Positions 36,961-46,684 of a stretch of DNA of 64,000 bases are shown here, piece by piece. Numbering within the stretch: position 1 is the stretch's first letter; each line of letters opens with the position of its first letter. Below the pieces are notes generated by a model, which saw nothing but the letters and a program-made list of their open reading frames with translations, had not been told where the DNA came from and made no database searches. The DNA lies in the NCBI GenBank assembly GCA_018402565.1, contig JAGYIQ010000012.1, forward strand, positions 26,853 to 90,852, written 5' to 3'. Made by a program: the position numbers and the translations under genes. Source of the stretch: Pirellulaceae bacterium (GTDB lineage Bacteria; Planctomycetota; Planctomycetia; Pirellulales; Pirellulaceae).

Positions 36961-37947
36961 TTACGCTTTTGCATCCGACGATGGACGTCGGCTCAAGCGA
37001 AGCTGAACGGCGAGCATCAGTAAGGCGCCGGTAATCGCCAAACTGCCGGCCGCCCATTGGCCCGAGCGTAACACTTCGCCGAACAGGACATACGAGGCGA
37101 CCGCCACGAGGAACCGTTGTACCTGGAGCACCCCAGCCGAAACGGCCACGCCCAACCGGGCGATGGACATGTAATAAAAGACGTGTCCCAGAGCGATGCC
37201 GATCAAGGCCGAGAGCAGCAGCCAGACGAACTGCTCGCGGCTCAGGTCCCAAGCACCTGCGCCGGAGCGCTCTCCCAACCCCAGCATCAGCAGGACCATG
37301 ACCAGGGCCGTCATTTGGCTGATGGCCGCAAATGCCATCACCGAGGGTACGTGCGGCAGGTACATTCGCACGGACAACGCATACGAGGCGAACAGCCCGC
37401 CGCTGGCGATCGCCAATCCCATGCCAGCCAATTGGCTCCAGTCGATCGACTGGGAGCCTAACAGCACCGAGCCGCTGGTGCCGAGTACCACCAGTGCCGC
37501 GCCCAGCAGATAACCCGGGGTGCGAATCACTGCCCGCTCGCGTGGGAACAGCAGATACGCGCCCAAGCCTGCGAACAGGATTTGGCTCCGCAGGCCGAAG
37601 GTCAGCAGCCCGGGCTCGATGCGGTAATGCGCCCAGACAAAACAGATCTGGCCACAGACGTTGATCAGGCTGGGCACCAGTGCCGCTCGCCACAAGCCCG
37701 GCGTCCAGCGACCACTGGCGGCCGCCAACGCCAGGAGCGGCGCCCAGAACAGGGCACTGGCGCCGTACCGCCAGCCGTTGCTGGTCCAGGGGTCCACGTG
37801 ATCGGCGAAGTACCGCAGGAACAGGGGGATACTGGACCATCCCACCAGCGTCATCAGGATCGTGACCACGCCCATACCAGCAGACAGCGGTCGAGAATCA
37901 GGGGTTGCGGACACGGAAACTTTCTGGCGAGGACAGGCGGCGAGCAT
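36961..37947 (-). CDS. DMT superfamily transporter (EamA type)
   Basis: ~328-residue inner-membrane protein with ten predicted helices and two internal EamA repeats (residues ~28-155 and ~175-315), as in drug/metabolite exporters. Recognisable stretches are LRYFADHVDPWTSNGWRYG in the first repeat and GIALGHVFYYMSIARLGVAVSA in the second. Substrate unknown. Start at ATG 37947, one codon after a GTG. It stands alone between two repeat arrays. Confidence 0.88.
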   Translation of the reverse strand: MLAACPRQKVSVSATPDSRPLSAGMGVVTILMTLVGWSSIPLFLRYFADHVDPWTSNGWRYGASALFWAPLLALAAASGRWTPGLWRAALVPSLINVCGQICFVWAHYRIEPGLLTFGLRSQILFAGLGAYLLFPRERAVIRTPGYLLGAALVVLGTSGSVLLGSQSIDWSQLAGMGLAIASGGLFASYALSVRMYLPHVPSVMAFAAISQMTALVMVLLMLGLGERSGAGAWDLSREQFVWLLLSALIGIALGHVFYYMSIARLGVAVSAGVLQVQRFLVAVASYVLFGEVLRSGQWAAGSLAITGALLMLAVQLRLSRRPSSDAKA

Positions 37948-38154
37948 CACGGTAATCGACCGCAGCGTTTTGTCAATCGCTGGTTGCCTAGCGATACCCC
38001 AGTGTCAGCGCCTTCAAAGTCATGTTTCCGTTTAAGGAACACTCATCTTCGCTAATCTTCACTAATCCAAAACACGGAACCCACGCCCTGCAACCAATCC
38101 CCTCATCTTTTGTCCATGACCATTTCATAACCAACTCGTCCGTATCCCAGACCT

Positions 38155-39340
38155 CCGACGATCGCAGATCAATGACGATTAGCGGAGATCAGCGAAGATT
38201 AGTGTTCCCCACCCCCAACCTCCCCATTCCACAAACCTTCCAACCATGCCCTCATAACCTATAGTCATCTCGTATCCTTCGTGCCTTTCGTGGTCCCACC
38301 CATTCCACCACCTGTCGCTTCCCAACGTCGCCTCCATCACCTCCCATCCCACTTGTTCACCTCCCATCCCACTCCTTCGTGTGCCGGAACTCCGACGATC
38401 GCAGATCAATGAAAATTAGCGAAGATCAGCGCCCATTAGTGTTCCCCATCCCCAACCTCCCCATTCCACAAACCCTCCAAACCTATCCTCCAGTCCTATA
38501 GTCATTTCGTGTCCTTCGTGCTTTTCGTGGTTCCACCCAATCTGCCACCCCTAGCGTCACCACATCACCTCTATCACCTCCCATCCCACATGTTCCCCTC
38601 CCATCCCACTCCTTCGTGTGCCAGAACTCCGACGATCGCAGATCAATGACGATTAGCGGAGATCAGCGAAGATTAGTGTTCCCCATCCCCAACCTTCCCA
38701 TTCCACAAACCCTCCAACCTTATCCTCCCGCCCTATAGTCATTTCGTGTCCTTCGTGCCTTTCGTGGTCCCACCTAATCCACCACCTGTCGCTTGCCCAC
38801 GTCGACTCCATCACCTCCCATCCCACTTGTTCACCTCCCAGCCCACTCCTTCGTGTGCCGGACCTCCGACGATCGCAGATCAATGACGATTAGCGGAGAT
38901 CAGCGAAGATTAGTGTTCCCCATCCCCAACCTCCCCATTCCACAAACCCTCCAACCCTATCCTCCCGCCCTATAGTCATCTCGTATCCTTCGTGCCTTTC
39001 GTGGTTCCACCTAATCTGCCACCCCTAGCGTCACCACATCACCTCTATCACCTCCCATCCCACTTGTTCACCTCCCATCCCACTCCTTCGTGTGCCAGAC
39101 CTCCGACGATCGCAGATCAATGAAAATTAGCGAAGATTAGCGCCCATTAGTGTTCCCCACCCCCAACCTCCCCAATTCACAAACCTGCCCCTCATGCCCT
39201 CCCTAACTTCAGTGCCTTCGTGCCTTAAATATTTCGAACCGTCCGCCCCTTTCGTGTCCTTCGTGACTTTCGTGGTTCCACCTAATCTGCCACCCCAAGC
39301 GTCACCGCCTCACCTCCACCGCAAAGACCCGCGTTATCCG
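38155..39340 (+). repeat. Tandem array of five 237-bp units (T237)
   Basis: The marker CCGACGATCGCAGATCAATG occurs at 38155, 38392, 38629, 38866 and 39103, exactly 237 bases apart each time, so no indels have accumulated between units. Each unit also contains TTAGCGGAGATCAGCGAAG (or a variant) and a CCTTCGTGCCTTTCGTGG core. Preceding sequence from ~38025 shows a degenerate related copy. The gap 37948-39504 contains no credible gene; open frames recur only because 237 is a multiple of three. Confidence 0.92.
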
Positions 39341-39504
39341 CTGGCTGTCCCTCAGGCCATTATCCGCAGCGACACGTGTTTTTTGTTGTGCGACGACGGC
39401 TTTAAGGATAAGATCAAAACCGTAACGGCCGCTTAGCATCGGCGGCTGCCCCGTTCCACCAACTGAGTCACTGGCTGCCACCGCACCTGGAAAGAACCGA
39501 ACGC

Positions 39505-42081
39505 ATGAATCGACTGTCGCCAAGTCGACCTCCACGCAGCCCTCGCTTTACAGCTCCGCGACCTTGGCTCGTGTGGGGACTGACCCTGGTCGTCTGCACT
39601 TGGCTTGCGTTCCCGGCTCTGACTCGGCAGGTCATGGCCGCTGGAGTGCAAGCCGACGCGGTAAGCGATTCCCAGTCCAATGACGATCACCAGCGAGCGG
39701 CCTTCTTCGAAGCCAAGATCCGCCCGCTGCTGCTCGAACGCTGCCTGCCTTGTCACAGTGATGCACAAGCCGACGCGGGACTGTCGCTGGAATCGCGTGC
39801 GGGTTGGTGGGATCGCGAGGTGATCGTGCCGGGCCGCCCGAGTGAAAGTCGCTTGCTGCAGTTGGTCAGTAGCGACGCGGACGAAGAACGCATGCCGCCA
39901 CCCGACAGTCAGAAGCCGCGGCTGAACCCCGAGCAAGTGCAAGCCTTGCACCAATGGATCGAACAGGGAGCCTACGATCCGCGTGACGCCACGGCGACGA
40001 CCACCGGTCCGACGCGACGGACTCGGCCGTTTCGCATCACCCCGCGGGATCTGGAGCACTGGGCCTTCCAACCGCTGTCGCCCCAAGCTCGCCAGCGACT
40101 CGCGACTCACGATACTGCCGCACAAGCAATCGAAGAACACTTGCAAGAAATCTGGAAACGTAATGATTTGCAGGAAATCCCGATGGCCAGTCCGCGGGAA
40201 CGAGTGCGGCGGGTCACGTTTGATCTGTGGGGTCTGCCCCCAGAGCCAGAAATGGTGGAGGAGTTCGAGCAAGACCCCAGTGACGCGGCCTGGGCGGCAC
40301 TGGTCGATCGCTTGCTGGAGTCCCCTCATTACGGACAACGTTGGGGACGACATTGGTTAGACGTGGTCCGCTTCGCCGAGACGAACGGCTACGAACGCGA
40401 TGGACCGAAGCCGAACGCTTGGCGGTACCGCGATTATGTGATTGACGCCTTTAACCATGACAAACCTTACGATCGATTTTTACTGGAGCAGTTGGCTGGC
40501 GATCACTTGATCCAGGCCGAAGGGTTGACGTCGACCACCACCCCGCAAGCCTGGCGTGAGGCCATCATCGCCACGGGTTTTGCCCGCTTGCATGTCTGGG
40601 ACGACGAGCCCGACAGTTCCTTGGCGGCTGAATACGACGATCTGGACGATGTCTTGAACACGACCGCCACCGCGTTTCTGGGCCTGACCCTGTCCTGCGC
40701 TCGCTGCCACGATCACAAATTCGATCCTATTTCGCAAATCGACTATTATGCCTGGTTGGACTTCTTTCGCGACATCGATCCGTATGGGCTGCCCAAACAG
40801 GGCGGCGGCGGACGCGGCACGGGAAGGATCGAGCGGTTTCTTTGCGGGGAACAGGCGTTGGCCCAGTGGCACGAGCAGCGCGGCGCGAACATCGCGGCCC
40901 TGCAACAACGCTTGGCAACGGAGCCGGAATCCAGCCAGAGAGACGCCTGGCAGCGGGAGCTGGAGCAGTGGCAGGTCGCCCAGCCGCCCTTCGACAAGGC
41001 CTTGGCCATCCAGCCACCGAACCAGCGACCGGTGACGCAGGTGTTGCTCCGCGGCGACCCGCAATCTCCGGGAGTTGTTGCATCCGCGGCGGTGCCCGGC
41101 CTGTTTCAGGAACTGGGGCTGCCCTGGCCAGCGTCGCGGCAACCGTCCTCGTCCGCGGCGGAGACAACCGCGGTGGAAGGCGCGGTGGCAGCACTGCCCA
41201 CGCGACTCGATCTGGCTCGCTGGCTGACCGCGCCCGAGCATCCGTTGACATCCCGAGTCATCGTCAATCGCGTGTGGCGACAGCATTTTGGTACCGGCAT
41301 TGTGCCCACGCCCGACGACTTTGGTTACACCGGCATCCCGCCGGTCGACCCCGAGTTATTGGATCTGTTGGCGGTCATTTTGCAACAAGCCGGCGGGTCG
41401 CTGAAGTCGTTGCATCGCGCGATTTTGCTGACCGAAGCATATGGGAGATCGTCCGATCGAGGCAGTTCGGCCGCGCAGCATAACGCGGCCAGGGACCCGG
41501 ACAACCGTTATTTTTCGCGGCAGAACTTGCGGCGATTGGATGCGGAAAGTCTGCGGGATGCGATGTTGGTCCAGGCCCAATCGTTGCATCCCAAGGAGGC
41601 CGGCCCCAGTGTTTACCCGACGCTGCGACCTGAGATTCGCGCGACCGCCAATCCGGTCTCGGTCGATGCTTGGCCGGAGAGTCCCGCCGATGAGCAGAAC
41701 TGCCGCAGCGTGTTCCTGGTCGTCAAACGCTCGTTGCCCGACCCGCTGCTCGAGGCGTTCGACTTTGCCAACAGTCACTCGCCCGAGGGGGCGCGGAATA
41801 CCACCACCGTCGCGCCGCAGGCCTTGATGTTGCTCAACGATCCGTGGGTACGTCAGCAGGCGGAGCGTTTGACCGCGCAACTGCTGGTCGCGACTCCCGA
41901 CCGCGATTCTCGGGTCCGTTGGTTGTGGCAACGTGTCTGGCAGCGTGAGCCACGACGCGAGGAGCAAGGGTTGGCGGACCGGTTTTTGACCGAGTCGGCT
42001 GGGGAGACCGACGAGCGAGAGGCCTGGGTTCGCTTGGTGCGAATCTTATGGAACAGCAACGAATCGTTGTACGTGGATTGA
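39505..42081 (+). CDS. PSCyt1-PSCyt2 (DUF1549)-PSD1 (DUF1553) planctomycete cytochrome protein
   Basis: 858-residue exported protein with an N-terminal hydrophobic segment (WLVWGLTLVVCTWLAFPALT). The PSCyt1 cytochrome c-like domain has the haem motif CLPCH at 80-84. DUF1549 covers ~200-410 and includes HYGQRWGRHWLDVVRFAETN and a second haem-type motif CARCH at 398-402. PSD1/DUF1553 covers ~570-850, with RVIVNRVWRQHFGTGIV typical. The family is greatly expanded in planctomycetes, usually paired with a DUF1501 gene as here; its function is unproven. Start at ATG 39505 after GGAAAGAA. Confidence 0.93.
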   Translation: MNRLSPSRPPRSPRFTAPRPWLVWGLTLVVCTWLAFPALTRQVMAAGVQADAVSDSQSNDDHQRAAFFEAKIRPLLLERCLPCHSDAQADAGLSLESRAGWWDREVIVPGRPSESRLLQLVSSDADEERMPPPDSQKPRLNPEQVQALHQWIEQGAYDPRDATATTTGPTRRTRPFRITPRDLEHWAFQPLSPQARQRLATHDTAAQAIEEHLQEIWKRNDLQEIPMASPRERVRRVTFDLWGLPPEPEMVEEFEQDPSDAAWAALVDRLLESPHYGQRWGRHWLDVVRFAETNGYERDGPKPNAWRYRDYVIDAFNHDKPYDRFLLEQLAGDHLIQAEGLTSTTTPQAWREAIIATGFARLHVWDDEPDSSLAAEYDDLDDVLNTTATAFLGLTLSCARCHDHKFDPISQIDYYAWLDFFRDIDPYGLPKQGGGGRGTGRIERFLCGEQALAQWHEQRGANIAALQQRLATEPESSQRDAWQRELEQWQVAQPPFDKALAIQPPNQRPVTQVLLRGDPQSPGVVASAAVPGLFQELGLPWPASRQPSSSAAETTAVEGAVAALPTRLDLARWLTAPEHPLTSRVIVNRVWRQHFGTGIVPTPDDFGYTGIPPVDPELLDLLAVILQQAGGSLKSLHRAILLTEAYGRSSDRGSSAAQHNAARDPDNRYFSRQNLRRLDAESLRDAMLVQAQSLHPKEAGPSVYPTLRPEIRATANPVSVDAWPESPADEQNCRSVFLVVKRSLPDPLLEAFDFANSHSPEGARNTTTVAPQALMLLNDPWVRQQAERLTAQLLVATPDRDSRVRWLWQRVWQREPRREEQGLADRFLTESAGETDEREAWVRLVRILWNSNESLYVD

Positions 42082-42110
42082 ACGCCGGAACCCGGCAGAC
42101 TGGGAGGTGA

Positions 42111-43643
42111 ATGATGCGACCAGAGGAACACGGGTGGGTGGGCAACCGAGCGGCGGTCTCGCGTCGCCAATTTGTCAGTGGACTGGGTGCGGGTTTCGGA
42201 GCCGTGGCGCTGAACGCCTTGTTGGCTCAAGACCAAGTGGTCGGGTCGGGCGCCGACGAGCGGACGCCACTGGCCAGCCCCGATCGGGGGGTGAATCCAT
42301 TGGCAGCCAAACCGCCGATGCTACCCAAGTCGGCCAAGGCCTGCATCTTTCTGTTTATGTTCGGCGGGCCATCCCAGGTCGATCTGTTCGACTACAAGCC
42401 AGTCCTGCAACAGAGCGACGGCAAGACCATTCAAAACGAGTTTCGCCGAGGGGCAATGACGGCGGCTACTTTGCAGGCCAGTCGGCGGAAGTTTGCCCAG
42501 CATGGCCAATCGGGGCAATGGTGTTCGGATGCCTTGCCGCACTTGGCCCAGCATGTCGATAAGATGGCATTTATAAAATCCTTGTACAGCGACTCGTTTG
42601 CGCACGGGAGTGCGTTGTTGCAGATCAACAGCGGTCGGATCTTGCAAGGTCATCCGACGTTGGGATCTTGGGTCACGTACGGCTTGGGCTCGGAGAACCA
42701 GAATCTACCCGGGTATGTCGTGATGTTGGATCCGCGTGGGGGGCCAACCAGTGGTGCGGCGAATTGGTCCGCGGGCTACATGCCAGCTGCCTATCAGGGC
42801 ACGGTGCTGCGTTCGCAAGAGCCCGCGATATTGAATTTGCAGCCGTCGGACCGCTCGACGCGGCAGCAGCAGCGGCGTGAGATCGACTTGATCCGCCAGT
42901 TGAGCGGTCAACATCAAGCGAGTCGACCGGGCTACAGCGAATTGGAATCGCGGATCGCCAGTTATGAACTGGCCTTCAACATGCAGACGGAAGCGCCGGA
43001 GACCTTGGACTTGTCCACCGAGACGCAGCAGACCTTGGAGATGTACGGCATCACCGAGCCCAAACCCGACTGGCACTCGTTGGCCTTAGGCCCCAGTACC
43101 TTTGGCCAGCAATGTTTGATTGCTCGGCGAATGGTGGAACGGGGTGTGCGATTCATCCAGATCTACTCGGGGGGCGGAAACGCGGGTGGGCAGAACACTT
43201 GGGATGCTCATCACGGCATGGAGGAGAATTTGCGGTTGCATTGCCCGGAGGTCGACCGACCGATTGCCGCCTTGCTGACGGATCTGGAGCAACGCGGGCT
43301 GTTGGAGTCGACGTTGGTGGTGTGGGGTGGGGAGTTTGGGCGGATGCCCGTGTCTGAGACCTTCAATACGGGTGGGAAGCCAGGCGGGCGGGACCACAAT
43401 CCCAAGGGCTTTACCTACTGGTTGGCGGGGGCGGGTGTGCGGCCGGGGGTCTCGATTGGGGAGACGGACGAGATTGGGGAGACTGCGGTGGTGGATCCGT
43501 ACCATTTGCGTGACTTGCATGCCACGGTTCTGCACCTGATGGGCCTGGATCACCGCCGGCTGACCTACTTCCACGGCGGCTTGGACGAGAAACTGACCGG
43601 GGTGGTGGAAGCGAACGTCATCCGCCAGGCCCTCCGGGGCTAG
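42111..43643 (+). CDS. DUF1501 protein with Tat signal
   Basis: 510 residues (509 from the second ATG at 42114, better spaced from GGGAGG at 42102-42107). A Tat-type signal is visible: SRRQFVSGLGAGFGAVALNA at residues 17-36. The body matches DUF1501, a sulfatase/alkaline-phosphatase-fold family: KACIFLFMFGGPSQVDLFDY near 75-95, GVRFIQIYSGG, and VVWGGEFGRMP with a later GGRDHNPKGF. It follows the PSD1 gene by 29 bases, the standard planctomycete pair. Enzyme activity is unknown. Confidence 0.93.
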   Translation: MMRPEEHGWVGNRAAVSRRQFVSGLGAGFGAVALNALLAQDQVVGSGADERTPLASPDRGVNPLAAKPPMLPKSAKACIFLFMFGGPSQVDLFDYKPVLQQSDGKTIQNEFRRGAMTAATLQASRRKFAQHGQSGQWCSDALPHLAQHVDKMAFIKSLYSDSFAHGSALLQINSGRILQGHPTLGSWVTYGLGSENQNLPGYVVMLDPRGGPTSGAANWSAGYMPAAYQGTVLRSQEPAILNLQPSDRSTRQQQRREIDLIRQLSGQHQASRPGYSELESRIASYELAFNMQTEAPETLDLSTETQQTLEMYGITEPKPDWHSLALGPSTFGQQCLIARRMVERGVRFIQIYSGGGNAGGQNTWDAHHGMEENLRLHCPEVDRPIAALLTDLEQRGLLESTLVVWGGEFGRMPVSETFNTGGKPGGRDHNPKGFTYWLAGAGVRPGVSIGETDEIGETAVVDPYHLRDLHATVLHLMGLDHRRLTYFHGGLDEKLTGVVEANVIRQALRG

Positions 43644-43646
43644 GGG

Positions 43647-43770
43647 CTTGTTGATTTTTCCGTAGCGGAGTGCGTCAAACATTTCGATTGACGCGGAAAC
43701 GCCCTGTTTTCGACCGATTTCATTGAATCGGGCGGCAATTTCGCGTGTAAGTCTGGGAAAAATCAACAAG
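43647..43770 (+). mobile_element. MITE-like element M1, copy 2 (15-bp perfect inverted ends)
   Basis: 124 bp with perfect terminal inverted repeats CTTGTTGATTTTTCC at 43647-43661 and its complement at 43756-43770. The interior is related to 16240-16365. It lies three bases after the DUF1501 stop codon. No open frame; a non-autonomous element is the simplest reading. Confidence 0.8.
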
Positions 43771-43782
43771 ACCCTCGGGTGT

Positions 43783-43795
43783 GACAAAGCACTAG
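43783..43795 (+). repeat. Half-copy of the 10.27-kb palindrome
   Basis: GACAAAGCACTAG, identical to the left arm of the palindrome at 10266-10287, 12 bases beyond MITE copy 2. Confidence 0.55.
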
Positions 43796-43827
43796 CCGTT
43801 TTCCGCGAATGGCATCCGAGCGGAGGG

Positions 43828-43856
43828 TTGACGGGTGCCGGCGTGTTCGCTAAAAT
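43828..43856 (+). promoter_or_regulatory. Sigma70-type promoter of tRNA-Glu
   Basis: TTGACG at 43828-43833, a 17-base spacer, TAAAAT at 43851-43856. Transcription would start about 7 bases later, some 9 bases before the mature tRNA 5' end. Confidence 0.8.
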
Positions 43857-43871
43857 TCGAGCCACACAGAC

Positions 43872-43944
43872 GCCCCCTTCGTCTAGTGGCCCAGGACCCC
43901 GGATTCTCAGTCCGGTAACAGGGGTTCGAGTCCCCTAGGGGGTA
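43872..43944 (+). tRNA. tRNA-Glu (anticodon CTC)
   Basis: 73 nt cloverleaf. The acceptor arm GCCCCCT pairs with AGGGGGT (43937-43943, one G-U), discriminator A at 43944. The anticodon stem CCGGA/TCCGG closes the loop TTCTCAG, so the anticodon is CTC, reading GAG. The T arm is AGGGG-TTCGAGT-CCCCT. CCA is not encoded. Followed at once by a terminator. Confidence 0.96.
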
Positions 43945-43949
43945 TAGAA

Positions 43950-43975
43950 AAGCCCTTGGAAACAAGGGCTTTTTT
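43950..43975 (+). terminator. Intrinsic terminator of tRNA-Glu
   Basis: Stem AAGCCCTTG / CAAGGGCTT with loop GAAA, followed by a run of six T. Confidence 0.92.
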
Positions 43976-44029
43976 CGTTTCTAAGAGGGTTCACCGGCCG
44001 GGCGGTCGCCGAAGTGCCCTATTCGCACT

Positions 44030-44742
44030 CCGCCTAAAAGCGGGGCCAACTCGCGACTGGACGTGACCAATGGCACCGCTTGGGGCCGGTCGAAAGAAGG
44101 CACTACGAAGCGAGGTCTCGCCGCTCGTAGTTCCGCCTTTAGGCGGTCGCCGCCAAGGCCCTGTTCGCCCTACGCCTAATGGCAAGATTGCAAGTGGGCC
44201 CGCCGGCCCCAACGGCCTCGAGCCGTTAGGCCGGGAGTTCGATAGGCTAGAGTGCCGAGGGCCTGCGGGTGGGGCGGTCGAGTGCCACGTGGGTTTAGCT
44301 GCTCAAGGTCCGCCGAGACCGCAATTGGGGGAGGTGTGCTCTGCGACGCGTGGAGTTGCGGACTTGTGGACTTGTTGCGGCAGTGACTGCTTGCGAGACG
44401 ACGTACCACCTGCCGCCTGATGTTGGCAGTGTGACCAAGGGGCAACGCTCCTCATTTTGGGTCGTTGGGGGGCGTGCTCGCTGCCAAACTTGCGCTCCCA
44501 CGGGTGAACCCGCGGGGGGCGATGTGACCAAGAGGCAACGCTCCATCTTTTTGATTATTTAGGGGGGAGCGGTCTAGCTACCCAAACTTCCGCTCCGGCG
44601 GGGTAAACCCGCACGGGGGCGGTTTGGTCAAGGGGCAACGCTCCTCATTTTGGATTGTGGGGAGAGTGTGGTGTCTCATCTTGCACCGTTGGTGCGAAAG
44701 ACCGCTGGGAGCCGTTTTCTTTAGGCGGGGGTTTTTCATGGC
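44030..44742 (+). repeat. Long repeat block A (REPIN plus ~600-bp body)
   Basis: Starts with an inverted REP pair (44030-44146, left arm shortened) and continues into a body shared with blocks B-D. The body holds a hairpin CCGGCCCCAACGGC...GCCGTTAGGCCGG around 44199-44232, and three successive units ending in CAAGGGGCAACGCTCC (one has CAAGAGG). It ends near GGGAGCCGTTTTCTTTAGGC. Short minus-strand frames recur in all blocks but are broken differently by indels, so I do not call genes. Confidence 0.85.
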
Positions 44743-44929
44743 GCATTCCGCCTGAAGGCGGGACTACAAGCGGGGCCGCCTCGCGACTGAACGGGACAAA
44801 TTGAGACGCTTGGGGCCGGTCAGAAGAAGGTACTACGAAGCGAGGTCTCGCCGCTTGTAGTTCCGCCTTTAGGCGGTCGCCGCCAATGCCCTATTCGCCC
44901 TACGCCTAATGACAGAGTTCTTCCACACC
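44743..44929 (+). repeat. REPIN copy with truncated body
   Basis: Inverted REP pair at 44748-44876 (129 bp): left arm CCGCCTGAAGGCGGGACTAC, right arm ending CCGCCTTTAGGCGG. The body is cut off after CTACGCCTAATG, where block B begins. Confidence 0.85.
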
Positions 44930-45654
44930 GCATTCCGCCGGAAGGCGGGACTACGAGCGGGGCCGCCTCGCGATTTGACGGGACCAATGGAAACGTCTGG
45001 GGCCGGTCGAAAGAAGGCACTACGAAGCGAGGTCTCGCCGCTCGTAGTTCCGCTCTTGAGGCGGTCGCCGCCAAGGCCCTGTTCGCCCTACGCCTAATGG
45101 CAAGATTGCAGTGGGCCCGCCGGCCCCAACGGCCTCGAGCCGTTGGGCCGGGAGTTCGATAGGCTAGAGTGCCGAGGGCCTGCGGGTGGGGCGGTCGAGT
45201 GCCACGTGGGTTTAGCTGCTCAAGGTCCGCCGAGACCGCAATTGGGGGAGGTGTGCTCTGCGACGCGTGGAGTTGCGGACTTGTGGACTTGTTGTGGCAG
45301 TGACTGCGTTGCGAGACGACGTACCACCTGCCGCCTGATGTTGGCAGTGTGACCAAGGGGCAACGCTCCTCATTTAGGTCGTTGGGGGCGTGCTCGCTGC
45401 CAAACTGCGGCTCCCACGGGTGAACCCGCGGGGGCGATGTGACCAAGGGCAACAGCTCCATCTTTTTGATTATTAGGGGAGCGGTCTAGCTACCCAAACT
45501 TCCGCTCCGGCGGGGTAAACCCGCACGGGGGCGGTTTGGTCAAGGGGCAACGCTCCTCATTTTGGATTGTGGGGAGAGTGTGGTGTCTCATCTTGCACCG
45601 TTGGTGCGAAAGACCGCTGGGAGCCGTTTTCTCTAGGCGGAGTTTTTCCATAAC
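44930..45654 (+). repeat. Long repeat block B
   Basis: REPIN at 44934-45064 followed by the same ~600-bp body as block A, differing by small indels in G- and T-runs that would shift any reading frame. Confidence 0.85.
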
Positions 45655-45764
45655 GCATTCCGCCTGAAGGCGGGACTACGAGCGGGGCCGCCTCGGCGCA
45701 GAACGGGAGCATTTGGCTAGGTTGCCTGGGTAGGCGTTGGTTCTCTAGGCGAGGTTTTTCCATG
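45655..45764 (+). repeat. Single REP plus ~110-bp linker unit
   Basis: One REP arm (CCGCCTGAAGGCGGGACTAC) followed by CGGCGCAGAACGGGAGCATT and a GTAGGCGTTGGTTCT tail, the same unit that forms the 110-bp array at 48.9-49.3 kb. Confidence 0.8.
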
Positions 45765-46496
45765 GCTTATTCCGCCTGAAGGCGGGACTACGAGCGGGGC
45801 CGCCTCGCGATTTGACGGGACCAATGGAAACGTCTCGGGCCGGTCGAAAGAAGGCACTACGAAGCGAGGTCTCGCCGCTCGTAGTTCCGCCTTTAGGCGG
45901 TCGCCGCCTATACCCTATTCGCCCTACGCCTTATGGCAAGATTGCAAGTGGGCCCGCCGGCCCCAACGGCCTCGAGCCGTTGGGCCGGAAGTTCGATAGG
46001 CTAGAGTGCCGAGGGCCTGCGGGTGGGGCGGTCGAGTGCCACGTGGGTTTAGCTGCTCAAGGTCCGCCGAGACCGCAATTGGGGGAGGTGTGCTCTGCGA
46101 CGCGTGGAGTTGCGGACTTGTGGACTTGTTGTGGCAGTGACTGCTTGCGAGACGACGTACCACCTGCCGCCTGATGTTGGCAGTGTGACCAAGGGGCAAC
46201 GCTCCTCATTTTGGGTCGTTGGGGGGCGTGCTCGCTGCCAAACTTGCGCTCCCACGGGTGAACCCGCGGGGGGCGATGTGACCAAGGGGCAACGCTCCAT
46301 CTTTTTGATTATTAGGGGGGAGCGGTCTAGCTACCCAAACTTCCGCTCCGGCGGGGTAAACCCGCACGGGGGCGGTGTGGTCAAGGGGCAACGCTCCGTC
46401 TTTTTGGGTTGTGGGGAGAGTGTGGTGTCTCATCTTGCACCGTTGGTGCGAAAGACCGCTGGGAGCCGTTTTCTCTAGGCGGAGTTTTTCCATAAC
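45765..46496 (+). repeat. Long repeat block C
   Basis: REPIN at 45772-45900 plus the complete body, very similar to blocks A and B. The last CAAGGGGCAACGCTCC unit is followed by GTCTTTTTGGG as in block D, not by TCATTTTGG as in A and B. Confidence 0.85.
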
Positions 46497-46660
46497 GCAT
46501 TCCGCCTGAAGGCGGGACTACGAGCGGGGCCGCCTCGCGACTGGACGTGACCAATGGCACCGCTTGGGGCCGGTCAGAAGAAGGCACTACGAAGCGAGGT
46601 CTCGCCGCTCGTAGTTCCGCCTTTAGGCGGTCGCCGCCAATGCCCGATTCAGCCTTCGCG
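46497..46660 (+). repeat. REPIN copy adjoining the rhuM 3' end
   Basis: Inverted REP pair at 46502-46630 followed by only ~30 bases of body; the rhuM stop codon lies at 46685. Similarity to the other copies is lost just beyond GCCGCCAATGCCC, which marks the junction between repeat cluster and gene cassette. Confidence 0.8.
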
Positions 46661-46684
46661 CCCGGGCATTGAGTGTTGAGCAAT

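Noticed and set aside
38155..39340. Possible CRISPR array in the 237-bp repeats
   Set aside because: The whole 237-bp unit is repeated with no unique spacers, and there are no cas genes.
43872..43944. Island attachment site at the tRNA-Glu 3' end
   Set aside because: No second copy of the tRNA 3' end and no integrase gene found within the window; retained only as a low-score hypothesis.
44176..46300. Recurrent minus-strand frames beginning MPLGHTANIRR or MERCPLVTSPP in each repeat block
   Set aside because: They are broken differently in each block by indels, lack ribosome sites and are not conserved at codon level; best explained as chance frames in GC-rich repeats.
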